Shown: positions 34,328 through 43,617, counted from the first letter of the stretch. The stretch is 64,000 bases of DNA from Peteryoungia algae (GCF_030369675.1 NZ_CP128477.1:1426001-1490000); one strand, 5' to 3'. Program-made: numbers and translations. The notes: a model not told the origin generated them from the sequence alone.

Positions 34328-34352
34328 TGGCGCCCGGTCTGACCGGGCGCCA
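34328..34352 (+). promoter_or_regulatory. Intercistronic stem-loop after ehuB
   Basis: TGGCGCCCGGT and ACCGGGCGCCA pair over 11 bp with a CTG loop. No T-run follows and ehuC begins 27 bp later. Such hairpins after binding-protein genes usually protect the upstream mRNA from 3' decay, so EhuB would be made in excess over the membrane proteins. Confidence 0.6.
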
Positions 34353-34378
34353 GACGTCTTGAAACCGGGAGTTCACAG

Positions 34379-35044
34379 ATGGATTGGACAGCCTATCTGC
34401 CTATGCTCTGGAAGGGCGCGACCGTCACGATGACGATTACGCTTGCAGCGATTGCCGTCGGAGCAGCCCTGGCCTTCTTCTTCGGCATCCTGCGCGTCGA
34501 GGGTGGCGCCATCCTGTCGGGCATAGCGCTGTGCTACACCGAGGTGTTTCGCGGCACTTCGCTCTTCGTTCAGCTCTTCTGGTTCTATTATGCCCTGCCC
34601 CTGGTCGGGCTCAGTTTCGAGCCGGTCACGACAGGCATTCTGGTGCTGGCCGCGCATGTGGGCGGCTATGGGGCGGAGATCGTTCGGGGTGCGCTTTCCT
34701 CTGTGTCCCCGCAGCAGCTGGAAGCGGCTCGCGCTCTGAACTTCAATCGCTTCCAGACGCTGTATCGGATTTCATTGCCTCAGGCGATCGTCGAGATGAT
34801 GCCCGCTTTCGGCAATCTCGCCATCGAGACCCTCAAGCTATCCTCCCTCGTCTCGCTGATTTCCATCGCGGATTTGACATTCGCGGCCCAGTCGATCCGC
34901 AACCTGACCCTCGACAGCACCAGCATCTACTCGATCACGCTCGTCTGCTATTTCGCGATGTCGCTGATATTGATGATCGCAATCAAGGGGATCGAACGCT
35001 TCGTGCGACGCGGTGACGTCATGCCGCGTCCGGGCCAATCGTGA
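34379..35044 (+). CDS. ehuC: Ectoine/hydroxyectoine ABC transporter permease EhuC
   Basis: A 221-aa inner-membrane permease of the HisMQ type with about five hydrophobic segments. TEVFRGTSLFVQLFWFYYALP near residue 55 and the EAA loop (LEAARALNFNRFQTLYRI, about 116-133) are typical and contact the ATPase EhuA. GGGAG lies 9 bp before the ATG. It pairs with EhuD, encoded 13 bp downstream, to form the channel. Confidence 0.88.
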   Translation: MDWTAYLPMLWKGATVTMTITLAAIAVGAALAFFFGILRVEGGAILSGIALCYTEVFRGTSLFVQLFWFYYALPLVGLSFEPVTTGILVLAAHVGGYGAEIVRGALSSVSPQQLEAARALNFNRFQTLYRISLPQAIVEMMPAFGNLAIETLKLSSLVSLISIADLTFAAQSIRNLTLDSTSIYSITLVCYFAMSLILMIAIKGIERFVRRGDVMPRPGQS

Positions 35045-35057
35045 GGAGCCTGCCGTC

Positions 35058-35750
35058 ATGATGTATGGTTATGAATGGGACACGACCACCTGGGTCACCT
35101 ACACGCTATCGATCCTTCCGATCATCCTGATCGGCCTGACCGTAACGTTGAAGGCGGCGGCTGCCGGCTTTGCAATTGCGCTCTCCCTTGGCCTCGTCTT
35201 CGCCCTGCTGCGCCGCAGCCGGGTCAAGGCGATCTCCTGGACGACGGCCTTCGTCGTCGAGTTCCTGCGCGATACGCCGCTTCTGGTGCAGCTCTTCTTT
35301 CTATACTATGTCCTGCCCGAGTTCGGCATTGTCCTTCCTGCCTTCCTCACCGGCGCGCTTGCGCTGGGTCTGCAGTATGCGGCCTATACGTCCGAGGTCT
35401 ATCGCGGGGGGATCGAGGCCGTACATCGCGGACAGTGGGAGGCCGCGACCGCGCTCAATCTGACGCGAATTCAAGCCTATCGGGACATCATCCTCCCCCA
35501 GGCCGTCCCGCGCATCGTGCCTGCCATGGGCAACTATCTGGTCGCAATGATCAAGGAAACGCCCGTTCTTTCCGTCGTCACTGTCCTTGAGATGATGGGC
35601 CTTGCCAACATGATCGGCGAACGCACGTTCGAATACCTCGTGCCACTGACACTCGTCGGCCTCATCTTCCTCCTCCTGACGCTGATCTGCTCGGCAGGCC
35701 TCCATCGCCTGCAGAAAGCGCTCCCCAAAGCAGGGATACCCATGCGATGA
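35058..35750 (+). CDS. ehuD: Ectoine/hydroxyectoine ABC transporter permease EhuD
   Basis: A 230-aa HisMQ-family permease. [21 protein letters not shown] and the EAA loop ([18 protein letters not shown]) are clear. The chosen ATG at 35058 has GAGGAG about 9 bp before it; an in-frame start at 35013 would overlap ehuC by 32 bp. Its stop overlaps ehuA by 4 bp. Together with EhuC it forms the transmembrane path for ectoines. Confidence 0.87.
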   Translation: MMYGYEWDTTTWVTYTLSILPIILIGLTVTLKAAAAGFAIALSLGLVFALLRRSRVKAISWTTAFVVEFLRDTPLLVQLFFLYYVLPEFGIVLPAFLTGALALGLQYAAYTSEVYRGGIEAVHRGQWEAATALNLTRIQAYRDIILPQAVPRIVPAMGNYLVAMIKETPVLSVVTVLEMMGLANMIGERTFEYLVPLTLVGLIFLLLTLICSAGLHRLQKALPKAGIPMR

Positions 35751-36526
35751 CCGATACCATCAACAAGCCCATCATCGAATTTTCCAACGTGACGAAGCGC
35801 TTCGGCATTCTGACGGTCCTGGACCAGTTCAATTTCAGCGTGGCCCAGGGCGAGAAGGTCACGCTCATCGGGCCGTCTGGGTCTGGGAAATCGACCGTCT
35901 TGCGCATCCTCATGACGCTGGAACCGTTCCAGGAGGGAAGGCTGACACTTGCCGACACGTCCTACCATGAAGAACGTGGCAAAGGACCGTTCCAGGCCTC
36001 CGAACGGCATCTGCGCGAGATCCGCAAACATGTCGGCATGGTTTTTCAAAGCTTCAATCTGTTTCCGCACATGACGGTCTTGCGCAATGTCGTTGAAGCC
36101 CCGGTACGGGTCCTGGGCATGGCGCGGGCAGAGGCAGAAGCGCGCGCCATCGAATTGCTCGACATGGTGGGATTGGCTGACAAGAAGGACCATTATCCGG
36201 TGCAACTTTCGGGTGGGCAGCAGCAACGTGTCGCGATTGCCCGCGCACTCGCCATGCGGCCACGTGTTCTGTTGTTCGACGAACCGACATCGGCGCTCGA
36301 TCCCCAACTGGTCGGCGAAGTGCTTTCCGTCATCCGCGGTCTCGCGCATGAGCACGATCTGACCATGCTGCTCGTCACCCACGAGATGCGTTTTGCGCGC
36401 GAGGTCTCGGACCGGGTCTGCTTCTTCGACAAGGGGCGCATCTGCGAACAGGGATCCCCCGAGGAGATCTTCGGAACGCCCAAACAGGAGCGAACGCGCG
36501 AGTTTCTATCCTCCGTGCTGGCCTAG
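35747..36526 (+). CDS. ehuA: Ectoine/hydroxyectoine ABC transporter ATP-binding protein EhuA
   Basis: A 259-aa ABC ATPase. Walker [10 protein letters not shown] (near 42), signature [15 protein letters not shown] (about 150), Walker [14 protein letters not shown] and the switch histidine in VTHEMRFA are all present. The helical insert after Walker A is typical of polar amino acid importers. Placed last in the transporter set here, whereas the well-described rhizobial order begins with ehuA. Confidence 0.89.
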   Translation: MTDTINKPIIEFSNVTKRFGILTVLDQFNFSVAQGEKVTLIGPSGSGKSTVLRILMTLEPFQEGRLTLADTSYHEERGKGPFQASERHLREIRKHVGMVFQSFNLFPHMTVLRNVVEAPVRVLGMARAEAEARAIELLDMVGLADKKDHYPVQLSGGQQQRVAIARALAMRPRVLLFDEPTSALDPQLVGEVLSVIRGLAHEHDLTMLLVTHEMRFAREVSDRVCFFDKGRICEQGSPEEIFGTPKQERTREFLSSVLA

Positions 36527-36829
36527 ATTGGCTCCAGAGTCGACGGGATGCAGCCTCCCGCCTTCGCTGTCGCAAGCGCGCAGGAGCCGGACTTGCTGGC
36601 TCCATTGCGTGTTATCTGCGTAGCCTCTGGACTTCTCGCAGGAGCCCACACCCATCCCGGAGAAGCCGAACGTTCGTGTCTTGACCTCTCGACCGGGCTT
36701 GCCGCAGGCTCAGGCACGGAAGAGCGTATCAAGGGGATGCTCCGACAGCTCGCAGGCTATTTCACCTCCCGGAAATATGCGCAATCTTGGCGAAGCAGTA
36801 TCGCATCACGAAGAACTGGAGCCATCATC
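36527..36829. other. Intergenic region between ehuA and the formamidase gene
   Basis: About 300 bp of apparently non-coding sequence. The only open frame is the upstream extension of the formamidase frame, with atypical composition. A promoter for the formamidase gene could lie here; I could not pinpoint one. Confidence 0.35.
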
Positions 36830-37774
36830 ATGTGTGTCGCCTGCAACCACACCATCCACCGGGCCCAGCATAATTTTGGCTGGAACAATGATTTCCCACC
36901 GGCCCTCGTCGCCAGGCCGGGCGAGACGATCCTGTTCGAATGCCTGGATTCCTCCGGCGGACAGTTGGGCCCGGACGCGACACTCGACACGCTGGCCAGC
37001 CTCGATTTCGACAAGGTCAATCCGGTCTCGGGACCCGTCTATGTCGAGGGCGCAGAACCGGGCGACGCGCTGAAGGTCACCATCCGCAAGTTCCACCCTA
37101 GCGGCCATGGCTGGACCGCGAACATCCCGGGCTTCGGCCTGCTCGCCGACCAGTTCAAGGAACCCGCCCTGCATCTCTGGTCCTACGACACGGCCTCCAT
37201 GGCACCGGCCGCCTATGGGCCCGGCGGCAAGGTGCCGCTGAAGCCCTTCACCGGCACGATCGGCGTCGCTCCGGCAGAGGTCGGGCTTCATTCGGTCGTT
37301 CCGCCCCGCCGCGTTGGCGGCAACATGGACATCCGGGACCTGACATCAGGCGTAACGCTCTATCTTCCGATTGAAGTTGAGGGCGCACTCTTTTCGGTTG
37401 GCGACACGCATGCTGCCCAGGGTGATGGAGAAGTCTGCGGCACGGCCATCGAAAGCCAGATGAATGTCGAACTCACCCTCGACCTGGTGAAGGGCGCCAA
37501 TATGAAGACGCCCCGCTTCACGACGACCGAGCCGGTGACGCGCCATCTCGATGGCGCCGGCTACGAAGTGACGACCGGCATCGGTCCCGACCTGATGACC
37601 GGCGCGCAGGAGGCCGTCATGCGGATGATTGATCTTCTCACCGCCGAACACGGCATGAACCCGGTTGACGCCTACATGCTCTGCTCGGTCTGCGGCGACC
37701 TGAGGATCAGCGAAATCGTCGACATGCCAAACTGGGTCGTTTCCTTCTACTTCCCCCGGATCGTTCTGTCCTGA
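36830..37774 (+). CDS. Acetamidase/formamidase family protein
   Basis: A 314-aa amidohydrolase of the FmdA/AmdA family, which hydrolyses formamide, acetamide or related small amides to ammonia and an acid. Typical segments are present: HNFGWNNDFPP near the N-terminus, SGPVYVEGAEPGD, the central VGGNMDIRDLTSG and the GDTHAAQGDGEVCGTAIE segment. ATG 36830 has GGAG 9 bp upstream; the frame stays open from 36548, but the extra 94 residues look non-coding. It follows ehuA by 303 bp without other genes between, so it may belong to the same regulon. Confidence 0.84.
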   Translation: MCVACNHTIHRAQHNFGWNNDFPPALVARPGETILFECLDSSGGQLGPDATLDTLASLDFDKVNPVSGPVYVEGAEPGDALKVTIRKFHPSGHGWTANIPGFGLLADQFKEPALHLWSYDTASMAPAAYGPGGKVPLKPFTGTIGVAPAEVGLHSVVPPRRVGGNMDIRDLTSGVTLYLPIEVEGALFSVGDTHAAQGDGEVCGTAIESQMNVELTLDLVKGANMKTPRFTTTEPVTRHLDGAGYEVTTGIGPDLMTGAQEAVMRMIDLLTAEHGMNPVDAYMLCSVCGDLRISEIVDMPNWVVSFYFPRIVLS

Positions 37775-37847
37775 CGACAGAAAGTCGGGGCTGCAACCAG
37801 TCCTTCCCGTCAGAGGCCGCTTCGCTGTCTGCGACCTACGTAAAATC

Positions 37848-37886
37848 GCGATGATCGGAGCCCATAGGATGGGCGCCGATCATCGC
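37848..37886 (-). terminator. Long hairpin between convergent genes, terminator of the Mo-hydroxylase operon
   Basis: GCGATGATCGG-A-GCCCAT and ATGGGC-G-CCGATCATCGC pair over 18 positions with one mismatch and an AGG loop (37848-37886). On the minus strand the stem is followed by GATTTTAC, so it should end the transcript of the molybdenum enzyme genes. Formamidase transcription arriving from the left would meet the same hairpin. Confidence 0.65.
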
Positions 37887-37959
37887 AGTCTGGTAACTCA
37901 CCTGGCGGGCCTGAAGTGTCGAAGGACCGAAGGGGCTTGCGTCCCGTTGGTCCTCAAGG

Positions 37960-40158
37960 TCATGCCACCTCGGGAAGGCCATGGATCAGCTTGTCGAGCG
38001 TAACCGGGTAATCGCGGACCCGCAGTCCCGTTGCATTGTAGACCGCGTTGGCGATTGCGGCCGAGACGCCGCAAAGGCCCAGCTCACCCACACCCTTGGC
38101 CTTCATCGGCGACGACATCGGATCGGTCTCCTCGAGGAAGATCACGTCCTGATGCGGGATATCGGCATGCACGGCGACTTCATAGCCGGCCAGGTCGTGA
38201 TTGACGAAGAAGCCCCGGCGCGTGTCCACGGCCAGTTCTTCGGACAAGGCAGCGCCAACGCCCATCGTCATTGCGCCGATCACCTGGCTCCCCGCGGTGA
38301 TCGGGTTGAGGATACGCCCGGCCGCACAGACAGCCAACATGCGTCGGACACGGCATTCGCCAGTGACCACATCCACGCCGACTTCAACGAAATGCGCGCC
38401 AAAGGTCGATTGCTGGTGGGTCTTGGACAGGTCGCCCCATTCCATCTTGTCCTCACCGACGAGCCCCTCCGGCCCGGCGGCCTCCGAGAGCGAGACGGAG
38501 CGATTGCCCATGCGAACCTGGCCGTTCTCGAAGACGACCTCGGCAGAGTTGAAGCCGAGCTTCTGGGCTACGGCTTCGCGAAGCTTGACGCAGGCGGCGT
38601 AGACACCGGAGGTCGAGGAATTGGCCCCGAACTGTCCGCCGGAACCGGCCGATATCGGAAAACCGGAATCGCCGAGGCGCACATCGACCTGCTCGACCGT
38701 CAACCCCATCATCTCTGCCGCAGTCTGCGCAATGATGGTGTAGCTGCCGGTGCCGATGTCGGTCATGTCCGTCTCGACGGTGACCATACCATCCTGGCCA
38801 AGGCGCACCCGGGCAGCCGACGGTACGAGAAGATTGTCGCGATAGGCGGCAGCCACACCCGTCCCGATCATCCAGTTCCCGTCGCGACGCGACCCCGGCT
38901 GACCACGGTCGCGCCAGCCAAAGCGCTCTGCGCCGAGGCGCAGGCATCCAATGAGGTCGCGTTGGGAGAATGGCCGCTCGGGATTTTCCGGATCGACCTG
39001 CGTGTCGTTGAGGATCCGGAACTCCACGGGATCCATTCCGAGCTTGTTCGCCATTTCGTCCATGGCAATCTCGAGCGCCATGAGACCAGGGGCCTCGCCG
39101 GGTGCACGCATGGCATTGCCTTCAGCCAGATCGAGCGTAGCCAGTCGCATCGCGGTCATGCGGTTCGCCCCGGCATAGAGCTGCCGCGTCTGGTTGACCG
39201 CCGGCTCGACCTTCCCGCCCGGCAGGTCGCCCGACCAGCTTTCATGGGCGATGGCCTCAATCCGGCCGTCAGCCTTGGCACCGATGCGCACCCTTTGGAT
39301 CGTGGCCGGTCGATGGGTCGTATTGTTCATGATGAACGGCCGTGGCAGCGCAACCTTGACGGCGCGCCCAACGGCCTTCGCCCCAAGCGTTGCAAGCACG
39401 GCGTCTACGCGCAGGAACAGCTTGCCGCCGAATCCCCCGCCGATATAGGGCGACATCAGGCGGATTTTGTCCTTGTCGATGCCGAGGAATGTGGCGAGAT
39501 CTCCCCGCCACCAGTCGATCATCTGGCTCGACGTCCAGACCCGAACCTCGTCGCCCTCCCAGACTGCAACCGACGCATGCGGCTCCATCGCGGCATGCGA
39601 TTGATCGGGCGTGGTGTAACGAGCATCGAAAGTCACGGGAGCGCTCGCAAAGGCGGCATCGAAGTCCCCATAAGCCGAATCGGGCGTCTGATCATCGTCC
39701 GGCTTGACAGCCGCGTGCATGGCGTCGGCGAGGTCGAAGGCGCCAGCCTCCTCCGCATAGTCGACCTTGACCAGGGCCGCTGCCGCTCGCGCCTGCTCGA
39801 ACGTCTCAGCGACGACGAGGGCAATGGCCTGATGGTAATGCTGCACGGTGCTGCCGCCGAACAGGTTCGCTGTGTTGTACTCGCCCTTTTCGCGCTCGCC
39901 GACATCGAGCGTCGTCACCACGGCCAACACGCCCCGCGCGCTTTTGGCATCGGTGGCATCGATGGAAAGGATACGGCCCTTGGCGACCGCAGCCCCGATG
40001 GGATAGCCATAGGCATAGCGCAAGTCCGGGTCATGCCATTCATAGGCATAGGTCGCCCGGCCGGTGGTTTTCAATGCACCGTCAACACGGTGGGTCGGCC
40101 GGCCAACGACTTTCAGGTTGTCGATGGGATTTGTGGTTGCTGGCGTGTCGAACTTCAT
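37960..40158 (-). CDS. Xanthine dehydrogenase family molybdopterin-binding subunit (PaoC/YagR-like)
   Basis: A 732-aa large subunit of a molybdenum hydroxylase. The Moco-binding motif MSPYIGGGFGGKLF (near 238) and the catalytic Glu in GVGELGLCGVSAAIANA near the C-terminus are present. The enzyme class oxidises aldehydes or N-heterocycles with water, passing electrons through the FeS and FAD subunits encoded upstream. The three-gene order small, medium, large fits PaoABC aldehyde oxidoreductase. It starts 4 bp after the FAD subunit stop. The natural substrate is unknown. Confidence 0.86.
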   Translation of the reverse strand: MKFDTPATTNPIDNLKVVGRPTHRVDGALKTTGRATYAYEWHDPDLRYAYGYPIGAAVAKGRILSIDATDAKSARGVLAVVTTLDVGEREKGEYNTANLFGGSTVQHYHQAIALVVAETFEQARAAAALVKVDYAEEAGAFDLADAMHAAVKPDDDQTPDSAYGDFDAAFASAPVTFDARYTTPDQSHAAMEPHASVAVWEGDEVRVWTSSQMIDWWRGDLATFLGIDKDKIRLMSPYIGGGFGGKLFLRVDAVLATLGAKAVGRAVKVALPRPFIMNNTTHRPATIQRVRIGAKADGRIEAIAHESWSGDLPGGKVEPAVNQTRQLYAGANRMTAMRLATLDLAEGNAMRAPGEAPGLMALEIAMDEMANKLGMDPVEFRILNDTQVDPENPERPFSQRDLIGCLRLGAERFGWRDRGQPGSRRDGNWMIGTGVAAAYRDNLLVPSAARVRLGQDGMVTVETDMTDIGTGSYTIIAQTAAEMMGLTVEQVDVRLGDSGFPISAGSGGQFGANSSTSGVYAACVKLREAVAQKLGFNSAEVVFENGQVRMGNRSVSLSEAAGPEGLVGEDKMEWGDLSKTHQQSTFGAHFVEVGVDVVTGECRVRRMLAVCAAGRILNPITAGSQVIGAMTMGVGAALSEELAVDTRRGFFVNHDLAGYEVAVHADIPHQDVIFLEETDPMSSPMKAKGVGELGLCGVSAAIANAVYNATGLRVRDYPVTLDKLIHGLPEVA

Positions 40159-40162
40159 GGCC

Positions 40163-41113
40163 TCAACCTCTTGCTTCCGAAATCACGGCGCTCAGGATGC
40201 GCTGCACCAGATCGATCTTGAACTTGTTCTGCTCGGTCGGACGTGCGCCGGCCATCAGGATGGTCGAAGCAGCCCGCGCGCCCTTCGTGAGCTCCGCCTC
40301 GGCCTCCTCGACCCGCCACGGCTTGTGGGCCACGCCGCCGACAGCGATCCGCCCCGTGCCGTCCTCCTGCATAACGGCCCCGACAGACACCAGGGCAAAG
40401 GCATAGGAGGCCCGGTCGCGCACCTTGCGATAGATCTGCCTGCCACCGACCGGCGCTGGAAGCACCACGGCCGTGATGATCTCCCCCTGTTCCAGCACCG
40501 TTTCAATGTGTGGCGTGTCTCCGGGAAGAAGATGGAAGTCTTCGATTGCGATGGCGCGACGACTGCCGTCCGGCTTCACGGTCTCGACGACTGCATCAAG
40601 GGCACGCATCGCGATGGCCATGTCACTCGGATGCGTGGCGATGCAGGCATCGCTGACGCCGATCACCGCGTGCTGGCGGCTGAAGCCGCCAATGGCGGAA
40701 CAGCCGCTTCCGGGCTGGCGCTTGTTGCAGGGCTGATTGGTGTCGTAGAAATAAGGACAGCGCGTCCGCTGCAGCAGGTTGCCGGCCGTCGTCGCCTTGT
40801 TGCGCAACTGGCCAGATGCCCCGGCCAAAAGCGCCCGCGACAATAGCGGGTAGTCACGCCGAACGAGGTCATGCGCCGCAAGATCGGTGTTGCGCACCAG
40901 CGCACCGATGCGCAGGCCACCCTCCGGCGTCGGCTCAATCTGATCAAGACCAAGCCCGTTGACGTCGATCAGATGGGTAGGCGCCTCGATTTCCAGCTTC
41001 ATCAGGTCGAGAAGATTGGTCCCGCCGGCGATGAACTTGGTGTCCGGCTTTGAGGCGGCAACACGGGCGGCAGCCTCAACCGAGGAGGCACGTTCATAGG
41101 TAAAGGCTCTCAT
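40163..41113 (-). CDS. FAD-binding subunit of Mo-hydroxylase (PaoB/YagS-like)
   Basis: A 316-aa protein with the FAD motifs [13 protein letters not shown] (27-39) and ATTAGNLLQ (107-115). C119, C129, C138 and C157 lie in a segment ([15 protein letters not shown], then GSGC) that matches the extra iron-sulfur-binding insert of PaoB and 4-hydroxybenzoyl-CoA reductase-type flavoproteins, so it may carry a 4Fe-4S cluster. It overlaps the small subunit gene by 4 bp. Confidence 0.86.
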   Translation of the reverse strand: MRAFTYERASSVEAAARVAASKPDTKFIAGGTNLLDLMKLEIEAPTHLIDVNGLGLDQIEPTPEGGLRIGALVRNTDLAAHDLVRRDYPLLSRALLAGASGQLRNKATTAGNLLQRTRCPYFYDTNQPCNKRQPGSGCSAIGGFSRQHAVIGVSDACIATHPSDMAIAMRALDAVVETVKPDGSRRAIAIEDFHLLPGDTPHIETVLEQGEIITAVVLPAPVGGRQIYRKVRDRASYAFALVSVGAVMQEDGTGRIAVGGVAHKPWRVEEAEAELTKGARAASTILMAGARPTEQNKFKIDLVQRILSAVISEARG

Positions 41114-41628
41114 GCTTGTGTTCCCGCAACCTCGGTAATGGCATCGATGATGTTGGAATAGGCGCCGCAGCGACAGATGTTGCCGCTCATCCGCTCGCGG
41201 ATTTCTTCAACCGTCACGGCGGCGTCGGCAGTCAGGTCGGATGTCACATGGCTCGGGATATTCGCCCTGATCTCGTCGAGCACGGCGATGGAGGAACAGA
41301 TCTGACCGGGCGTACAGTAACCACATTGGAAACCGTCATGCTTCACAAAGGCCGATTGCATCGGGTGGAGGTTTCCAGGCTCTCCCAGGCCCTCGATCGT
41401 GGTGACGTCGTCACCCTCATGCATGACGGCAAGCGTCAGGCATGCATTGACCCTGCGTCCATCGACCAGAACCGTGCAGGCCCCGCACTGTCCGTGATCG
41501 CAGCCCTTCTTCGTGCCAGTGAGATGCAGGTGCTCGCGCAATGCATCGAGCAGGGTCGTTCTGTTGTCCACGTCGATGTCGCGGACCTGTCCGTTGATCG
41601 TCAGGGAAAGCTTGGTGCTGTAACTCAT
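41110..41628 (-). CDS. 2Fe-2S subunit of Mo-hydroxylase (PaoA/YagT-like)
   Basis: A 172-aa protein with two 2Fe-2S sites: C43, C48, C51, C63 (plant ferredoxin type, [11 protein letters not shown]) and C102, C105, C152, C154 (QCGYCTPGQ and NICRCG). The start at 41628 has AGGA 6 bp upstream; an in-frame ATG at 41691, with AAGGA 4 bp upstream, would add 21 Pro-rich residues. Neither form has the twin-arginine signal of E. coli PaoA, so this enzyme probably stays in the cytoplasm. No XdhC/PaoD-type maturation chaperone gene is adjacent. Confidence 0.86.
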   Translation of the reverse strand: MSYSTKLSLTINGQVRDIDVDNRTTLLDALREHLHLTGTKKGCDHGQCGACTVLVDGRRVNACLTLAVMHEGDDVTTIEGLGEPGNLHPMQSAFVKHDGFQCGYCTPGQICSSIAVLDEIRANIPSHVTSDLTADAAVTVEEIRERMSGNICRCGAYSNIIDAITEVAGTQA

Positions 41629-41764
41629 TGGATGTCCTGGTGTTGGAACTGGACCCGGGGCTGTTGCCGCTTCATACGGCTCAACCGGCATGTTTCCTTG
41701 GGTGTGACCGTCTCGGGATGGATTTCTGGGGAGTGTTTCGATTGCACGGCGCTCTCAAGGCTCG

Positions 41765-42007
41765 TCACCGCAGAGGCTGATCTTTTTTCCAGTTGCGGTA
41801 TGGCGCCAGAGATTGACCCGGAAACCGGCGTTCGAGTTCTTCCTCGACGAGAGCAATCCTGGAGAAGATCTCATCCCGATCACCGGACACTTCTTCACTG
41901 CGCAATTCCAGAGACCTCATGGCGGCGAAAACTTCGTCTTCGGTCATCGCCTCGAGCCGCGACGCAAAGTCCGCCACGTCTTCCGTCAGAATGTCGCTTG
42001 CTGTCAT
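41765..42007 (-). CDS. Uncharacterised small acidic protein, 80 aa
   Basis: ATG at 42007 with GGGAG about 7 bp upstream. The protein is acidic and helical (DVADFASRLEAMTEDEVFAA, then a long coil-like segment RDEIFSRIALVEEELERRF) and ends SLAPYRNWKKDQPLR. Likely a small coiled-coil protein. No family recognised. It lies upstream of, and on the same strand as, the molybdenum enzyme genes. Confidence 0.6.
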   Translation of the reverse strand: MTASDILTEDVADFASRLEAMTEDEVFAAMRSLELRSEEVSGDRDEIFSRIALVEEELERRFPGQSLAPYRNWKKDQPLR

Positions 42008-42245
42008 GATGCCGCTCCCAATTGCTGGGAAAGTCTGACGGCGCGGGATTGTTCCAATCTCTTTGCTGCCTGGCGGCTTTCCGCGCCAGCTGCCATTGGC
42101 AACGACCGTGGCAACACTCACGCAGACCCTGTCATGCGACGATCACCACGCCACCTCCAGACATGCAAGACACCCCACAGCCTTCCGTGCCGCAGGGTGT
42201 CTGATACGAAGTTCAGGCGCTGATCGCGGTGCAGCCTGCCAGCCT

Positions 42246-42617
42246 TCAGGCCTCGACCGTCTCGCGAACATCATCGAGCAGGAAATGCACCACGACATAG
42301 CGGGTCGAATAGGCCCGCCCGCTGTCGGAGACGCTCTCGACCGTGCCGCCATCAGCCGGATGCCACTGACTGTAATGCGGATTGTTGACGATCATCGTGA
42401 CCGCCTTGCCGGCCAAACGTCCCTGGAGACGATAGCGCGCTTCGGCAAGCGGCCAGATCCGCTCATAATCAGCCTGCGTCATGCGAACCTTCAAGCCCTG
42501 GCGATGGATCGCTTCGCTATGCGAACCGTCCTCCCTCGCGCGCGCCGCACTGTCGAGCGTCACCTCCTCTGCCGCGTCGAGAATGAAACTGAATTCCTCA
42601 GGCCACATGCGTCTCAT
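42246..42617 (-). CDS. Uncharacterised protein, 123 aa
   Basis: ATG 42617 is preceded by GGGGAGGAGCAATTTG, a clear ribosome site. The protein has an N-terminal FSFILDAAEEVTLDSAA stretch and a later VTMIVNNPHYSQWHP segment; there is no signal peptide or obvious catalytic motif. No family recognised. It is probably a soluble cytoplasmic protein. Confidence 0.55.
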   Translation of the reverse strand: MRRMWPEEFSFILDAAEEVTLDSAARAREDGSHSEAIHRQGLKVRMTQADYERIWPLAEARYRLQGRLAGKAVTMIVNNPHYSQWHPADGGTVESVSDSGRAYSTRYVVVHFLLDDVRETVEA

Positions 42618-42972
42618 CAAATTGCTCCTCCCCGAGCGTTTTCATGCTGACACTGGAGAGTGTAGCGCGTCTGGCCCGGGAAACAATCCGAGAATGTGGA
42701 CGATCTTTTCCACCATCGATATGGATCCGACGTGGTCAGAGGTCGCCGCTGCAGACCATGGCTGCCTTGGGGCGCGTCACCGGTCCGGCTTCCTTCCCAC
42801 CGCCAGGATGGGGCAAAAACACACCCGACAGCCAATATCCGGCATCGACCCCTCGCGGACCTCTGTTGGAGGCCCGCGACAGGATCATAGTCGCGATGGC
42901 GACCATGATGAGCCTCGGCCTACTCGCCGCCCTGCCCATCGACTTGGGTGACGCTTCGGCGAGCAGATACGC
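42618..42972. other. Intergenic region, about 355 bp
   Basis: Several overlapping frames exist but none has both a ribosome site and protein-like composition. Nothing recognisable. Confidence 0.35.
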
Positions 42973-43290
42973 TCATTCAGTGCAGCCCGTATCCTTCAGC
43001 GCCTGGGCATGAAATCGGCGCAGCGCTGCCTCGATGTCGGTCTTGGTGAAGCTATGGCCAGCGGTCGCGAGGTCGCGCGAAAGCCGCGAAATCACGTCGC
43101 TGTCACCGGCCACGGTATGATCCACGGCATGCAGATCCTTCGCATAACGACCGAGATCGTCGCCGGTGAAGCCGATCAGCGAGCCTGCCCAATAGCCGGT
43201 GAGAAGATTGCGTCTGGCGCGAATGCTGCCGAGCGCTTCCTCCTCATGGTGATGGACATCGCCTGGGGTGGTTGTGGCAGATGACGACAT
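42973..43290 (-). CDS. DUF1476 protein, F1-ATPase zeta-subunit-like paralog
   Basis: A 105-aa protein. The core RARRNLLTGYWAGSLIG, then DDLGRYAKDLHAVDH and a C-terminal DIEAALRRFHAQAL helix match DUF1476. In Paracoccus and other alphaproteobacteria this family includes the zeta inhibitor of F1-ATPase, whose N-terminal segment inserts into F1. Here the N-terminus (MSSSATTTPGDVHHHEEEALG) lacks the usual FDDRExAFExKFA-like inhibitory stretch, so this is likely a diverged paralog. GAGGAGGAA lies upstream of the ATG. Confidence 0.78.
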   Translation of the reverse strand: MSSSATTTPGDVHHHEEEALGSIRARRNLLTGYWAGSLIGFTGDDLGRYAKDLHAVDHTVAGDSDVISRLSRDLATAGHSFTKTDIEAALRRFHAQALKDTGCTE

Positions 43291-43314
43291 TGTGGGGTTC
43301 CTCCTCGACGTGTT

Positions 43315-43617
43315 TCAGGCTTCCGCTTCGGCAGCGGTAAGGTAAGTGGCAACGGGAGCGCAGGCGGGATTGCCGGCGTCCAGAAGTTCGGCCGGTCCTG
43401 TAAGGCCCGTCGCGATCTTGACTATGGTCGCTCCGGCCCACCAGACGTCGCCGGTCGCGCGCTCGATCAGGATCGGGCCGGTCGTGCCAAGGCAGGCGCG
43501 TGCCTGGCTTACGATCTCGATCGGGGCTTGAACCGCCGCAAGGCGGCCCTCGATCTTGGCCTGGACGGGATCCACGACAAACAACGCAAAAAGCGAAGCG
43601 ATGAATTCTGCAATCAC
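43315..43617 (-). CDS. Uncharacterised protein, 100 aa
   Basis: GTG start at 43617 with AAGGAGGGACGTCG ahead, a strong ribosome site. The N-terminal FIASLFALFVVDPVQAKIEG is hydrophobic and could be a signal peptide or a buried helix; the rest (CLGTTGPILIERATGDVWWAGATIVKI) looks like a compact fold. Ends with an acidic AAEAEA tail. It lies 24 bp upstream of the DUF1476 gene on the same strand. No family recognised. Confidence 0.6.
   Translation of the reverse strand: MIAEFIASLFALFVVDPVQAKIEGRLAAVQAPIEIVSQARACLGTTGPILIERATGDVWWAGATIVKIATGLTGPAELLDAGNPACAPVATYLTAAEAEA

Noticed and set aside
37981-40221. 746-aa plus-strand reading frame
   Set aside because: Antisense shadow of the molybdopterin-binding subunit, caused by high GC.
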